Of a stretch of DNA of 64,000 bases, positions 47,092-58,376 are shown piece by piece. The position numbers were made by a program, and so were the translations under genes. This DNA is from Diogma glabrata (lineage: Eukaryota; Arthropoda; Insecta; Diptera; Cylindrotomidae). The stretch covers positions 95,909,745 through 95,973,744 of the forward strand of contig OY856188.1 in NCBI GenBank assembly GCA_963693315.1, written 5' to 3'. The notes beneath the pieces are model-generated. The model ran no database searches. It saw nothing but the letters and a program-made list of their open reading frames with translations, and was not told the origin of the DNA. Numbering within the stretch: the stretch's first letter is position 1; each line of letters starts with the position of its first letter.

Positions 47092-47385
47092 AATAATAAA
47101 AAAAGTTCAGAGACAATATTATATAAAATTGGTAATTAAATAAAATTGGTAAATTGTAATAAATTTATGCATATATGTACATAAAGTGGAAATTATAATT
47201 TTCGATTTTGTTAACAGGAACAGTTTTTGGTGCCTGGGAAACATGGTAATAACCTGTTGCGTATTTCAATGTGGAATGAGAAGTGGAAAAGATTTAGTGA
47301 AGTTTTTCAGGTTCCCTAAACTAGAGACTCGACGGAAACAATTATCCATTTTATATAATATTGTCTCTGAACTTTTTTTATTATT
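47092..47385. mobile_element. Small inverted-repeat unit (38-bp perfect arms) enclosing a THAP fragment
   Basis: The arms 47092-47129 and 47348-47385 are perfect reverse complements (AATAATAAAAAAAGTTCAGA... / ...TCTGAACTTTTTTTATTATT). The 218-bp interior contains the start of a THAP-domain reading frame. Identity of the arms implies recent formation or gene conversion. No clear target duplication was seen. Confidence 0.7.
47243..47347 (+). pseudogene. THAP-domain N-terminus, truncated
   Basis: ATG 47243 starts 'MVITCCVFQCGMRSGKDLVKF' followed by a 'FRFPKLETRRKQ' block, which fits the THAP zinc-finger start (C-x2-4-C and the 'FP' motif). The second half (C-x2-H, AVPTIF-like box) is absent: the frame runs into the right 38-bp arm at 47348. 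THAP domains bind DNA in P-element and Kolobok transposases and in host regulators. An exon with the remaining domain may lie further right (a frame at 47530-47730 has no clear motif). It may be a relic of the 16-kb element's own transposase. Confidence 0.55.
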
Positions 47386-47545
47386 ATTTTACACTTTATT
47401 ATTGTTATTTTACACTAAACTAAAGTATTTTCAGAAATGAAGGTTCATTTAATTTCCATATTTTTATGCAATTTTAATTATTTCACTATGCATTAGGGAT
47501 GCATAAAAAACTTAAGAGCACAACACAATTTGAAGTTTGATCATG

Positions 47546-48347
47546 TGTGGAATGCCTGCGCAAAACATAGATTATGCGAAATAAGGGACAACACCACCAA
47601 AGTTATATTAAAAAAATGGCCGTATTATACATTACCATCAGGCTTCAGATTGGTAAACATTATCTGCTTTTTCGTATATAAATACATAATACATACAATT
47701 CCAGTAAATTTCGATAAATGTCAAATTTAAGACCAACCTGAAATTTGTTACTATACCATTTTTCTTTCAAACTGAGAATTGTTACTTTCAATGTGAGAAC
47801 AGTAACTTTCAGTGGAATAGTACCTTTCAATTTGAGAATTATAAGTAGTCTTATAATAAGAATTATTCCAATATCTTTGCTATATCTTTCATTAATTATT
47901 TATAGATTGATATGGATTTTTCTACCATTAATGTGGATAATTCTACCAAATTGCAATCCTTGGAATACAAACACACCACCAGTAGAAGACCACCTCAACT
48001 TCTTAAAGAAATGCGATTTGCATGTCCAAACCATAAAACTATGCATAGGCGATAGTATTTAAGATATACAAGAAACTTTTGTTTATTTTGATACTATCAA
48101 GTATTCATTCAATAGCCTCATTAGAGCAGTCGACATATGCTTCAAAATGTTTTATGTCTTTAATTTGAAATTTCCGTCTCCTGCAGAAATGTTTTGGAGA
48201 TTTGTTGGATATCACCTTTCTAATTTAAACAGTAAAAACCAAAATATTCGAAAATGTATATTTTATCTGAATTTTTAAAAAATAAATAAAAAGTGTGAAT
48301 TTCAAAATTTAATTTGTTTTTCATTTTTCAATCTTCTCTTTCACTTT
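47546..48347. other. No gene recognised
   Basis: Short plus-strand frames at 47530-47730 and 47745-48062 follow the THAP fragment but have no recognisable domain. Confidence 0.35.
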
Positions 48348-48439
48348 TAGGTAGATTTCATATAAAAATCTACCTATTGCAATGGGCTTCATTTAGGTAG
48401 ATTTCATATAAAAATCTATCTATTGCAATGGGCTTCATC
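48348..48439 (+). repeat. 46-bp tandem duplication
   Basis: Two copies of TAGGTAGATTTCATATAAAA... at 48348 and 48394. Each contains an internal small palindrome (TAGATTT..AAATCTA). The following CATCTCGGAATTTCGG... is homologous to 58390-58470. Confidence 0.85.
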
Positions 48440-48510
48440 TCGGAATTTCGGAAAAATTTTGATGCCAAACGACTATTTGTGATAAGCGGAGATGGAAAAA
48501 CAAAAAAAAA

Positions 48511-49806
<1,296 letters not shown>

Positions 49807-49938
49807 ATAGTATATTTTCTTACAAGAGATGAAAATGCTGTTTTTTCGTGAGTGAATATTTGTTCACGAGACGCGTTAGCGTCGAGTGAAGCAAGTTTAC
49901 GAACGAAAAACATTTTCATCTCGAGTAGGAAATGCTAT
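49807..49938. repeat. 132-bp hairpin with GC-richer loop
   Basis: The arms ATAGTATATTTTCTTACAAG... and ...CATTTTCATCTCGAGTAGGA pair over about 28-30 bp; the loop holds GACGCGTTAGCGTCG, itself palindromic. The design is like the hairpin at 41741-41858. Immediately after it, TTTTTCTACGATAG (49939-49952) is the exact inverse of CTATCGTAGAAAAA at 52993-53006. Confidence 0.7.
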
Positions 49939-50974
49939 TTTTTCTACGATAGTAAATAAATATTATAGTAATTGTAAATTTCGAGATGCAAATATTGCAA
50001 CATAACCTAACAAATACTAATAGCGAAAACAAACAAAATTTATAACATTTTTTAGCGTGTAAATTTGGTTTTCATTATTTGCATTGGATTGTTAGCAGGG
50101 TGCTATTGTTTATAATTTGCAAACGTATATTTTATACACTACTAATAGAATTTATAAATATCATCCCTTTGAAATCAATTTTTTTAAATAATAAGCACAT
50201 TTTAATTATTATTTTATATTATATACACTTTTTAACACTAAACAAATACTTTACAAAATTGTTTTTGACTACCCTTTCAATTTTGTGAATGACGTTTTGG
50301 TTGTTTAAAATAGTAAACAACATTCCCCTAGAAAACTTAATTTGCAATTAAGCAGAAAACAATTTTTTTTTAAAACCAAATACTAATATATTTATTAAAA
50401 TCTTATCCTAAAGTTTTTTTTTGTAAATTTGTTATAAATATTCTCACCTGCGTAATAGAATTCAATTAAAAAAATTTTGTGTTTTTAAATGACACAAAAA
50501 ATATATTTATTTTAAAACAGTTCTTGTGCTCGCCAAATCGGCGCTACAAATGAATGAATGAAACTTGTTTAAACAGTTTGACAAGTTTGTATGAAAATGA
50601 GTTAACGGAGAAACATTTATTTAATACACACTTTTTACGCATTGCAAAAGTTACAAAATTTGAAGCTTTTGCTTGATTTAAGAATGCAAGTGAATTAATA
50701 TTGAATTCTTTTCGACTGTACCGAACAAATTCTGACACCGAATTATCGAAAATTGTACAATCGAAAACAATTCACTATAACTTGGCTAGATTTCAATGCA
50801 TTGTGTTACTAGTAAAAATATAATCGAATCTCATAAGAAGATTTTTCACTGTTGACATTTTGTTGGGTTTTATCAATATATCATGGAAGTTTTGATTTGT
50901 TTTGTTAGAACCATAATTTATTATTACTAGATGTAAAAGTTTGAAAAGAATCATATAATAAACTACAAATTACA

Positions 50975-52194
50975 TTAAACTAATAAAATTTTATTTATTA
51001 TTTTGGTTAATATTAAAAGTACAATTATTAAAGTTAATCGTTGTCGGGTTTTTTTTGGATTAATGATCTCCGTTGTATTTGTTGAAACTATAGTTTCGAT
51101 AATAGAAGCTATTATAGGTGGATTTGATGATGTGCTTTCATAGCTGTTGATTTTATCATTTGTAGTTTGAACTGTAATGCCACTATTTGAAGAATTTTCC
51201 AGAGATGCGAAAATTTTGTTTCCTCTCTTTATTTTATTATTTAACGAGTCTTCAATATATTGTTCTGCCACTGTGTTGGATTTCCATCCACCATGTTGTT
51301 TAATATCTGTCATATTAGCTCCGGTGTCGGCAAGAAGAGTAGTGGACGATCTTCTAAACGAATGCCCCGTATACAATTCAGGGTTAGGCAAATTGAGAAA
51401 TTGTGCAATCTGTTTTGGGACATTTCCAAATTTATTGATTCCTATTACTTGTTTCGTGCATCTGCCGTTTTGGTAATTTAAAAAGAACCGCGAAGTTATA
51501 TTGTTAATTCCTGGTGGGCGTAGGTTAATATATTTTTTGCAAATGTTGTAGTAATTACCAACAACTGTAAAGGATCGTGGTGTGTAGGTTTTAGTGTTAG
51601 GGATAGTCACCAAAAATGTTTTTCCCAAATCTTGGATATTATTTATATCTATATCCTGCAATTCTTGAGACCGGCAAGCACCGGCTATTCCGAAAACTAA
51701 CGCTACCTATAACAAATACAATGCATTTACATATACTGCAGTATATTAAATAAAATAGGAAAATTGATTACTTTGTTAAACAAATGTTTATCATCTGGTG
51801 CATCATTGATATATCTTTGAATTTCTTGAGTTGTTAATATTTTCGACTTTTTACTATGAAAGCCGATCGATGTTCGCTTTAAAAAAGCTTTAAGTTTAGC
51901 GTATTTTGATATATCCACATTATGTTTAATATTAATCGTGTTGCGTAGCATGGAATACATACTCCAAACAGTGGATGGTTTTAGATCATTTGATATTTTG
52001 CCCATATAAGCCAGAAGAACGTTCTCCGAAAATGAAGTTACATTATTATCACATCTCCAACGCATAAACTTGTTATACACAAATTCATACCTTTTTCGTG
52101 ATTTATCCGGTAAAATCTTATCGGATATTGCATTTGCGGCATCAATAATGTTTGGTGGTGTGCATTCTATTATTATTTCATCATCGGACATCAT
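50975..52194 (-). CDS. Tyrosine recombinase (Crypton-like), two exons, intact
   Basis: Exon 1 runs 52194-51772 (141 codons), then a 65-nt intron 51771-51707 (GTAATC...TTATAG), then exon 2 from 51706 to the stop at 50975; joined it is 384 residues. The N-terminal part (about 20-135) is a helical core-binding, SAM-like domain. Exon 2 opens with the first catalytic Arg in 'GACRSQEL' (R153). Next come the H-x-x-R box 'TGHSFRRS' (H256, R259), 'HGGWKS' (H279/W282) and the nucleophile in 'AEQYIEDS' (Y291). All signature residues are present. It would cut and rejoin DNA through a phosphotyrosine bond to excise and insert the element. The last ~30 residues are hydrophobic and atypical and may reflect a late frameshift. 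Confidence 0.85.
51707..51771 (-). other. Intron of the tyrosine recombinase gene
   Basis: 65 nt with GT...AG borders, phase 0. Without splicing the frame ends before the catalytic Arg; with splicing the conserved 'ALVFGIAGACR' block is restored. Confidence 0.8.
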
Positions 52195-52447
52195 AATTGG
52201 ATTTGATATCTATCTAAATTTTTTTTATTAAAAAATAATTAAATTAAATTGTATTACTTATTTATTAATTGCTAAAACTTACTTCTGTAAACTAGTTTTA
52301 TTGTTAATTGAATATGTATTAACTTGTTTTAAAAATAAATTTTTAAACGATTACCGTACAATTTTTAATTCAAATGAAAAAATTACATAAGACGTTTCAT
52401 TTATTTCTTGAATTGTAGTATTTGTGTCCATCACTTCGGCGCTACAA

Positions 52448-53079
52448 GTAAAAGAAAATTACCCCTTGTTCACAATGCAGAAAATATTATAATCTCTATA
52501 CAATTGTTTGGAATAAATTTCATGGGATTTCATATAATAATTTAAAAAATTATCTTTGTAATTACGTATTACTTATATTGCAATTAAACATTTTTTATTG
52601 GTTTATTAAGTATTGATAACCATAGTAACATGTTATTTTCGTGTTGTTTTGACTATATTCACATGTTTTTTTATGAGTAGTGAGTTTTATATTTCGCCTA
52701 ATATACAGTTATAAAGATTCTTTGAATGAATTAAAATTGTCTACTTGTAGTAAAACCTTTAATTTTATAGTCAATTTTTAAAAATATTGTGGATGTGTTG
52801 TTTAAAATCGTTTGTAAATTTATGAAATTTCTTTTTTATCCTCCATCTGTCGGCGAACACCAGAAATATGCAGTTAATGGCAGATATTGTACACTGTCAT
52901 TCTCATTTTTTATTAAACTATTTTCACACTAGTTAAAAAATTTGTCATTTTCATAGCGAATATGCTGCTCATGAAAATCCATTTTCCATATGCTATCGTA
53001 GAAAAATGTGTTTTTCTATATTAACAACTCAAAAGCCCTGTGTTTTTGTTAAGAACGGCTCCAAAATTTTAATTCTAAT
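52448..53079. other. No gene seen
   Basis: AT-rich flank of the recombinase unit within the 16-kb element; contains CTATCGTAGAAAAA at 52993-53006, inverse of 49939-49952. Confidence 0.4.
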
Positions 53080-53525
53080 ATGACCTTAATATTAAGTTCT
53101 GATTAAGGTCCTGAAGTGAGATTTATTATTTAATGACTTATTCATAATTTAATGTTTGTTTCACATTAAAATAATGTCAAATATCAGAAAAAAGATTATG
53201 CCAAAGTCATGATTATAATGTCTGCTGTCATACTAACAATGTTCGTTAAATTATGACGTTTTTTCATTGATTTGATGATAATATTTCATTAAGTCCCATC
53301 ATGTTTATTAATGAATATCTTTCATAAAGTTACGCAACGATTCATAAAATTATGAAAAAAAATTTTTATGAAACAATGTCGTATAACGTTGTTTAATGAA
53401 ATTTCATAATTTAACTATTGGCATTTCGTTAATACAATGACATGTTTCTTCGGCTGAAAAACAATGTTAAAGTCTTTAATATAATGTTTTATGTCGTTCT
53501 ATTCAAGTACTTTTTTCTTTCAGTG
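53080..53525. repeat. Right subterminal repeat field
   Basis: Dense TTAATG, CATTAA, TTATGA and CATAAT words, mirror-arranged to 37480-37895, ending in TTTCTTTCAGTG. Confidence 0.7.
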
Positions 53526-53527
53526 CA

Positions 53528-54705
53528 AACCAAGCAATCCTCATAAATCGGATGCAACCTATTATATCTGAAACCTTAAGAAGGTCTCCGATCTCAAAGT
53601 ATATCGCGTTCTGTATTCTCCATCGTCTGTCTTAAGTGGACCAAAAATCTAGTGTAAGATCGAACGCTCAAACACAGATAAATGTGATTCGTCATTTTGT
53701 GTAAGGGTTCATGTTTGTCCACCCATACCTGCCCACCGGTCTAATCAATGTCTTGTATAACTTGACCTTGGTGTTAGTTATTACATACGGTGATCCAAGG
53801 AGAGGCTTAATTGGGTAGAAAGTTCAATTACCTGCACCGATTCAAGCTTTTATATCTCTAAGAGTGCTGTTGTTTGAGCCAAGCATTGATCCCAAATATT
53901 AAAAAGATTCAACTCCCTCAATTTGTTCATCGCTGCACATCAAATTTTTCTTCTAAGCCTCTCTTGAAACATTCATATGTTTGGTTTTGTCGTAGTTAAT
54001 TTGCAGACCAATTTTTCTAGCACCACTCTCAAACGACTTGAAAGTCTCGCTCATAACTTCGGCCGAGGATGACAACATCATCAGCGTAAGCAATCATCTG
54101 TACTGAGTTTATTGACAAGATATTGTTGTTAGTCGGTAGTTTCTTTTGAGGGTACACATACTAAAGAGGCTAGATTTAAGAGTATACGAGAGATGCCATC
54201 ACCTTGTCTTAACCCGTAGTCGACTTTAAAAAACTTTGATATTTCGTTCTATACTCGTACACAGCATTGAGAATTCTATTCTGTAATTTTGCATAGTGAT
54301 ATTAGTTTACCAAGGATTTCTATTGATACCAGAGCAGACCCTAGAGTCTCTCATTCTGCCTGAAATCAATGGAGAGTTGGTACACAGGTATGTTGAACTC
54401 ACGACACTTTTCTAAAATCATCATTATCAAGAAAAGTGGATCTGTGGTACCTCGTTCTTGCCGAAAGACACATTAATATTCTCCAAACAGTTTTTCAGCA
54501 AAAGGATTGATTTTCTCTAGTAAAATGTATGAAAAGATCTTATACGCTGTGCAGAGTAGAGCGATTCCTCTGTAGTTTGCACATTGTAAGCGATTACCTT
54601 TTTATGGATTAGTATCAGAATAGCTGAGTTCCAGTCCTGTGGCATAGTTTCAGTCCACCAGACTATATGAAATTTATTCATATGATTTCTAAAAGTAGTG
54701 GCAAA
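53528..54705 (-). pseudogene. Third LINE, RT region (5' fragment)
   Basis: The minus strand begins near 54705 with 'MPQDWNSAIL' (RT start), then 'YNVQTTEESL'-like remains of the next RT motif, a degraded 'GEYQCGFR'-type region, and the catalytic 'MIAYADDVVILG' with YADD at 54077-54088. Downstream come 'LQINYDKTKHM', 'YLGSMLG', 'LYKTLIRPV' and the run-in to the junction at 53528 ('RFMRIAWF'). The C-terminus is at 37477-37241. Stops and frameshifts make it inactive although YADD itself is intact. The N-terminal endonuclease is missing, so it is 5' truncated. RTE/Jockey-like by motif order; the clade is not certain. Confidence 0.8.
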
Positions 54706-54711
54706 AAACAA

Positions 54712-55135
54712 AAACTCGTTTATGCAAAGAGCCGCGAGACGGAGACAAGGGTAATTACAGCTGGAGGTCGCCCGATATCCTGGTGGCTTCGTTCACGACT
54801 GAGCTACTTAAATAGGCCACCAGTCTAGTTGACCATCAGCACGGTGAAAGGAAGGAGCACGGAGACCCAAAGGCAATTAGCATTATGGAGCTGGTAATAG
54901 TTATAGATATGTAACGGAAATAACGCCTGCAGCCAAATTCTGTGACTGTGAAGCGGTGAAGTGTTAAAAATTTCTTCATTTCAATTTATAACTCATTTTT
55001 AATCATTTTAACATTTTTTCAATTCTATATGCAAATTTTATGTGTTGTTATTTTTGCAAATTCTAAAAGCAAGCGGCGCACTATAAAACGTCAAAAAAAA
55101 CATTTATAATGGTACAGTTAATCCAACTATCAATA
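54712..55135. other. Unassigned GC-richer patch
   Basis: 54720-54960 is noticeably richer in G+C (CGCGAGACGGAGACAAGG...) than its surroundings. No frame gives a family I know. It may be the 5' remainder of another retroelement. Confidence 0.3.
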
Positions 55136-55511
55136 ATATACTATTTTTTATTTGCCGCAAGCAAAATATTTAAAAAAAAATTGTTTAATTTAAACCAAAA
55201 TTAAAAATTTTATGAATTTTGCAATAAAAATATGTTGAACAAGTAACCTTTGACCAAAATATTTGATATATTTTTGTTTATGAAATTTTGAATTGCAAAA
55301 TTGCTTTGATGAAATTTTTTTTTATTGAATTTAAACATATAAAAATAGTTTTGAATTTTTTGGACGTAACTATGACGGCAACTTTGGCTACTTCGACAAA
55401 GGCTACTTTGTTAAACATATTTTTGTTTCAAAATTTATAAAATTTTTAATTTTGATTTAGGATAAACAATTTTTTTAAATATTTTGCTTGCGGCGAATAA
55501 AAAATAATATA
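55136..55511. mobile_element. Foldback (MITE-like) element
   Basis: The arms 55136-55252 and 55397-55511 are complementary over about 115 bp with scattered changes (…TTTGCCGCAAGCAAAATATT / AATATTTTGCTTGCGGCGAA…), around a 144-bp centre. There is no coding capacity. No clear target duplication was found. Confidence 0.75.
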
Positions 55512-55651
55512 TGATGCACGGACTCCACGTGCAAACTCCAAAAACGTCCAAGAACCTTAGCTTTACGTCCTTGCATCATAATGTACAGTAATTTGTTTCT
55601 CTAATTCAATAATATAACCCAAATTTAAAATTTGGAGTTATCTTTTGGATA

Positions 55652-55656
55652 GATTT
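55652..55656. repeat. LTR element target duplication, left copy
   Basis: GATTT, repeated at 58372-58376. A homologous empty site (GGTAGATTTCATA) at 48350-48362 and 48396-48408 shows the uninterrupted order. Confidence 0.7.
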
Positions 55657-56046
55657 TTGGTAGCTAGTGTTGAGTGGAGATGATATGAGGAATTTTGAGC
55701 AGCAGTAGAGATGTCCAAATGACGAGCTGATTCAGTTGAGTTGATTTCTGAAAGAAGTGTTGAGAACTGTTGAGGTGAGCAAGGGATGAGAAGAATGATA
55801 TGATCTTGCAAGATGATGTTGGTGCTTGAAGAAGTTGATATATTAATATTAATATCAATATATCAACTTCTTCAAGCACCAACATTATCTTGCAAGATCA
55901 TATCATTCTTCTCATCGCTTGCTCACCTAAACAGTTCTCAACACTTCTTTCAGAAATCAACTCAACTGAATCAGCTCGTCATTTGGACATCTCTACTGCT
56001 GCTCAAAATTCCTCATATCATCTCCACTCAACACTAGCTACCAAAA
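55657..56046. repeat. LTR palindrome (R-U5 head to head)
   Basis: The two ~195-bp halves meet at 55850/55851 in AATATT|AATATC and are almost perfect complements. The left half is minus-oriented and ends at the genomic junction; the right half is plus-oriented and ends at the primer site. Nearly identical short frames on opposite strands are a by-product. Confidence 0.9.
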
Positions 56047-56047
56047 T

Positions 56048-56064
56048 TGGTGACCCCGACGTGA
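56048..56064 (+). promoter_or_regulatory. Primer-binding site for tRNA-Trp
   Basis: TGGTGACCCCGACGTGA is the complement of the tRNA-Trp 3' end with CCA, the primer used by CsRn1-clade elements. It directly follows the right half of the LTR palindrome. Confidence 0.85.
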
Positions 56065-56193
56065 TCATTCCAGGTAATTTTTTTTTCTTTTATTTTTTTT
56101 TAAGCAGGAGTTGAATAAATAATTTTTGTTTTATTGAATTACAATTGCATTACAAATATTTTGATTGTCTTCGCTCACAGTGCGTTTTATTAA

Positions 56194-57630
56194 GGAAATT
56201 TTTGTTGTATCGATAACGAACTAAAGGAATTAGTGGACACTAGTCCCACACTTCAATTCCGATCCTTTCCAGTATCGTTTGGCAATTCGAATGCCAAAAC
56301 TATTTTATGTGATACCTCTTCTGGTAGTCCACGACCTTTTATTCCAAAGCAATTTCGTCAATCTGTTTTCAATAGTCTCCATAATTTATCTCACCCAGGA
56401 GTCCACAGTTCTGTCAAACTCCTAACTGAAAAAGTCATTTGGCCATCCATTAAAAAGGATGTACGACAAATGGCTCAGAACTGCCTGGCTTGCCAAAAGG
56501 CAAAAGTTTCTCGCCATACTCAATCTCTTTTAGGTAGCTATCCCTCCACTTCTCAAAGATTTTCCGAGATACACATGGACATTATTGGTCCACTTCCTAC
56601 CTCAGAGAACAAACGCTATTGTGTCACAATTATTGACCGCTATACTCGCTGGCCTGAAGCCATTCCTATCTCGGATATCACAGCTGAAACGGGAGCATCA
56701 GCTCTCTACTCCAATTGGATTTCTCGTTTCGGAGTACCTTCAGTAATCGTCACTGATGAGGGCTCCCAATTCGAATCCAATCTCTTCAGCGAGTTGTCAA
56801 AACTAATCGGTTTCGAACGTAAACGAACTACAAGTTACAATCCTAAATGTAACGGCCTCATCGAACGTTGGCACCGAACTTTAAAATCTGCGATAATGGC
56901 CTACGACAGAACGGATTGGACGCGTATATTACCTTCAATAGTACTTGGTTTACGAACCACTTTCCGTGAAGATTTCCAATCTTCATCGGCTGAGCTCGTC
57001 TATGGTACTAACATTCGTCTTCCTGGTGAATTCTTTACCGAAAACTCCACTTCTACTCCTCAATCTGACTTCGTTTCTCAATTGAAACAACATTTCAACC
57101 ACCTTCGTCCCACAATTGCATCAAGACACACTTCTCCTAATGTTTTCGTCTCCAAAAATCTCCAGTCTTGATCGCATGTCTTCTTACGTACTGACTTAGT
57201 ACGTAAATCATTACAACCGCCATACGAAGGTCCTTTCCAAGTCATCAGTCGCGATGATAAAAATTTCGTAATTGACCGTAAAGGTCAACACATTCGACTT
57301 TCCATCGACAGATTAAAACCTTGCTTTAGGGAACAATCTGACGATGACCTAACTCACAATTCACCTATTTTGAGTACTGATTTCAGTCGCGCAGACGAAA
57401 CTTCGTCTTCTACAGATAAAGTCTATTCTATTCTTTCGGACACATCCTCGTCTTTCCCTTGTACCTCTGAAGATGCGAGGAAACGCGACGCTAAATCGAA
57501 TGTTTCAACTAAGAAGGTCAGATTTAATCTTATTCCTCAAACGCAACTATTCCACCCTGCATCTCCAATTACGAGAGCAGGTAGAACCACACGTACCCCT
57601 GCTCGTTTCCTTCGTGCTGTAGCACAATAA
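56194..57630 (+). pseudogene. Gypsy integrase, one nonsense codon
   Basis: The frame is open from just after a TAA near 56193 to 57630 except TGA at 57169-57171. Domains: H-H-C-C zinc domain ('HNLSHPGVH' ... 'CLACQKAK', about 56380-56505); rve core with D in 'HMDIIGPLP', D in 'VTDEGSQFE' and E in 'NGLIERWHR'; C-terminal 'PPYEGPFQVISRD' to 'RLSIDRLKPCF'; then a Ser-rich tail. TGA replaces a likely Arg codon (CGA). Only integrase is left: fewer than 200 bp separate it from the primer site, so gag, protease, RT and RNase H were deleted. It would have joined element cDNA to the chromosome. Confidence 0.9.
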
Positions 57631-57660
57631 TTTCTATATCGTCCCATCTTCGATGGCACT

Positions 57661-57671
57661 AGAGGGGGGAG
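57661..57671 (+). promoter_or_regulatory. Polypurine tract
   Basis: AGAGGGGGGAG precedes the plus-oriented LTR start TGTTGTGGCAATAAC, placing the 3' LTR boundary. Confidence 0.75.
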
Positions 57672-58371
57672 TGTTGTGGCAATAACTTCTCATTTATTTG
57701 AAATAATAATAATAAATTATAATAAGTTGAGTTGATTTCTGAAAGAAGTGTTGAGAACTGTTGAGGTGAGCAAGCGATGAGAAGAATGATATGATCTTGC
57801 AAGATGATGTTGGTGCTTGAAGAAGTTGATATATTGATATTAATATTAACGTCGAATATCCCAAATTATAGTAGAAGTAGTTTCAGAGATTTATCATGGA
57901 AGAGTTATCTCAAGATTTTCATTTTTTTGATTTGTTTAATGATGTATGTAAAATGTATATATCCGAACATCTATATTCACTTAATTTTTCGTAAACTAAT
58001 ATTTTTACAAACAAATGTTCTTCAATTTAAAAACATGACGTTTTATTGTAGTAGCAATCTTACATACTTTTATTACCTTAAATATTATATTATGATTGTA
58101 TGATTGATTGATTGCATAATAATAATTTGAAGTGATTATTTTTATACTTAAAACATTTCAATATGTAATATTATATTTTTTAGTTCTCAAATTTTACAGT
58201 AATTATATTTTATTTAAAATCAGAAAAACAATGAATAATAATGACAATTATATTATAAAAGTTTTTTTTTAAATATCGTTTTTCCAGGCAACTTTTCTCT
58301 TTCATTTTCAAAAGCAGGAGTTATTATAATTTATTATTATTATTTCAAATAAATGAGAAGTTATTGCCACA
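57672..58371. repeat. Fused, oppositely oriented LTR pieces
   Basis: The first 53 bp of a plus-oriented LTR (57672-57724) are joined to about 647 bp of a minus-oriented LTR (58371 back to 57725), which lacks only the last ~85 bp of U5. That missing part is seen at 55962-56046. Confidence 0.75.
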
Positions 58372-58376
58372 GATTT

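Larger units (their letters stand above)
47066..47545. repeat. Inverted duplicated segment, arm B
   Basis: It is the counterpart of arm A. Relative to arm A it carries an extra block, 47092-47385, bounded by the 38-bp inverted repeats, exactly where arm A has other sequence. Confidence 0.7.
50538..52447 (-). mobile_element. Crypton-like tyrosine-recombinase element
   Basis: A single, apparently intact tyrosine recombinase gene (minus strand) lies between two identical 12-bp direct repeats, TCGGCGCTACAA, at 50538-50549 and 52436-52447. There is no transposase-type terminal inverted repeat directly at these points. Cryptons are known to carry one tyrosine recombinase and to be bounded by short direct repeats formed by recombination through a circle. 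The ~1.9-kb size agrees. Assignment as Crypton is inference; the DIRS group would also carry RT, which is absent. Confidence 0.7.
55657..58371 (-). mobile_element. CsRn1-type gypsy element with inverted core
   Basis: The outer ends are LTR termini in minus orientation: U3 start TGTGGCAATAAC reading left from 58371, and the U5 end at 55657. Between them the primer site, integrase and purine tract read in the plus orientation, together with the inner parts of both LTRs. So the internal domain is flipped relative to the outer LTR ends. The result is a 390-bp near-perfect palindrome at the left (55657-56046) and an inverted repeat at the right (57675-57725 / 58321-58371). Gag, protease and RT are deleted. 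The tRNA-Trp primer site indicates the CsRn1 clade. Confidence 0.8.

Noticed and set aside
55664..56037. Two near-identical 73-74-codon ORFs on opposite strands
   Set aside because: Produced by the LTR palindrome; the sequence is LTR, not coding.
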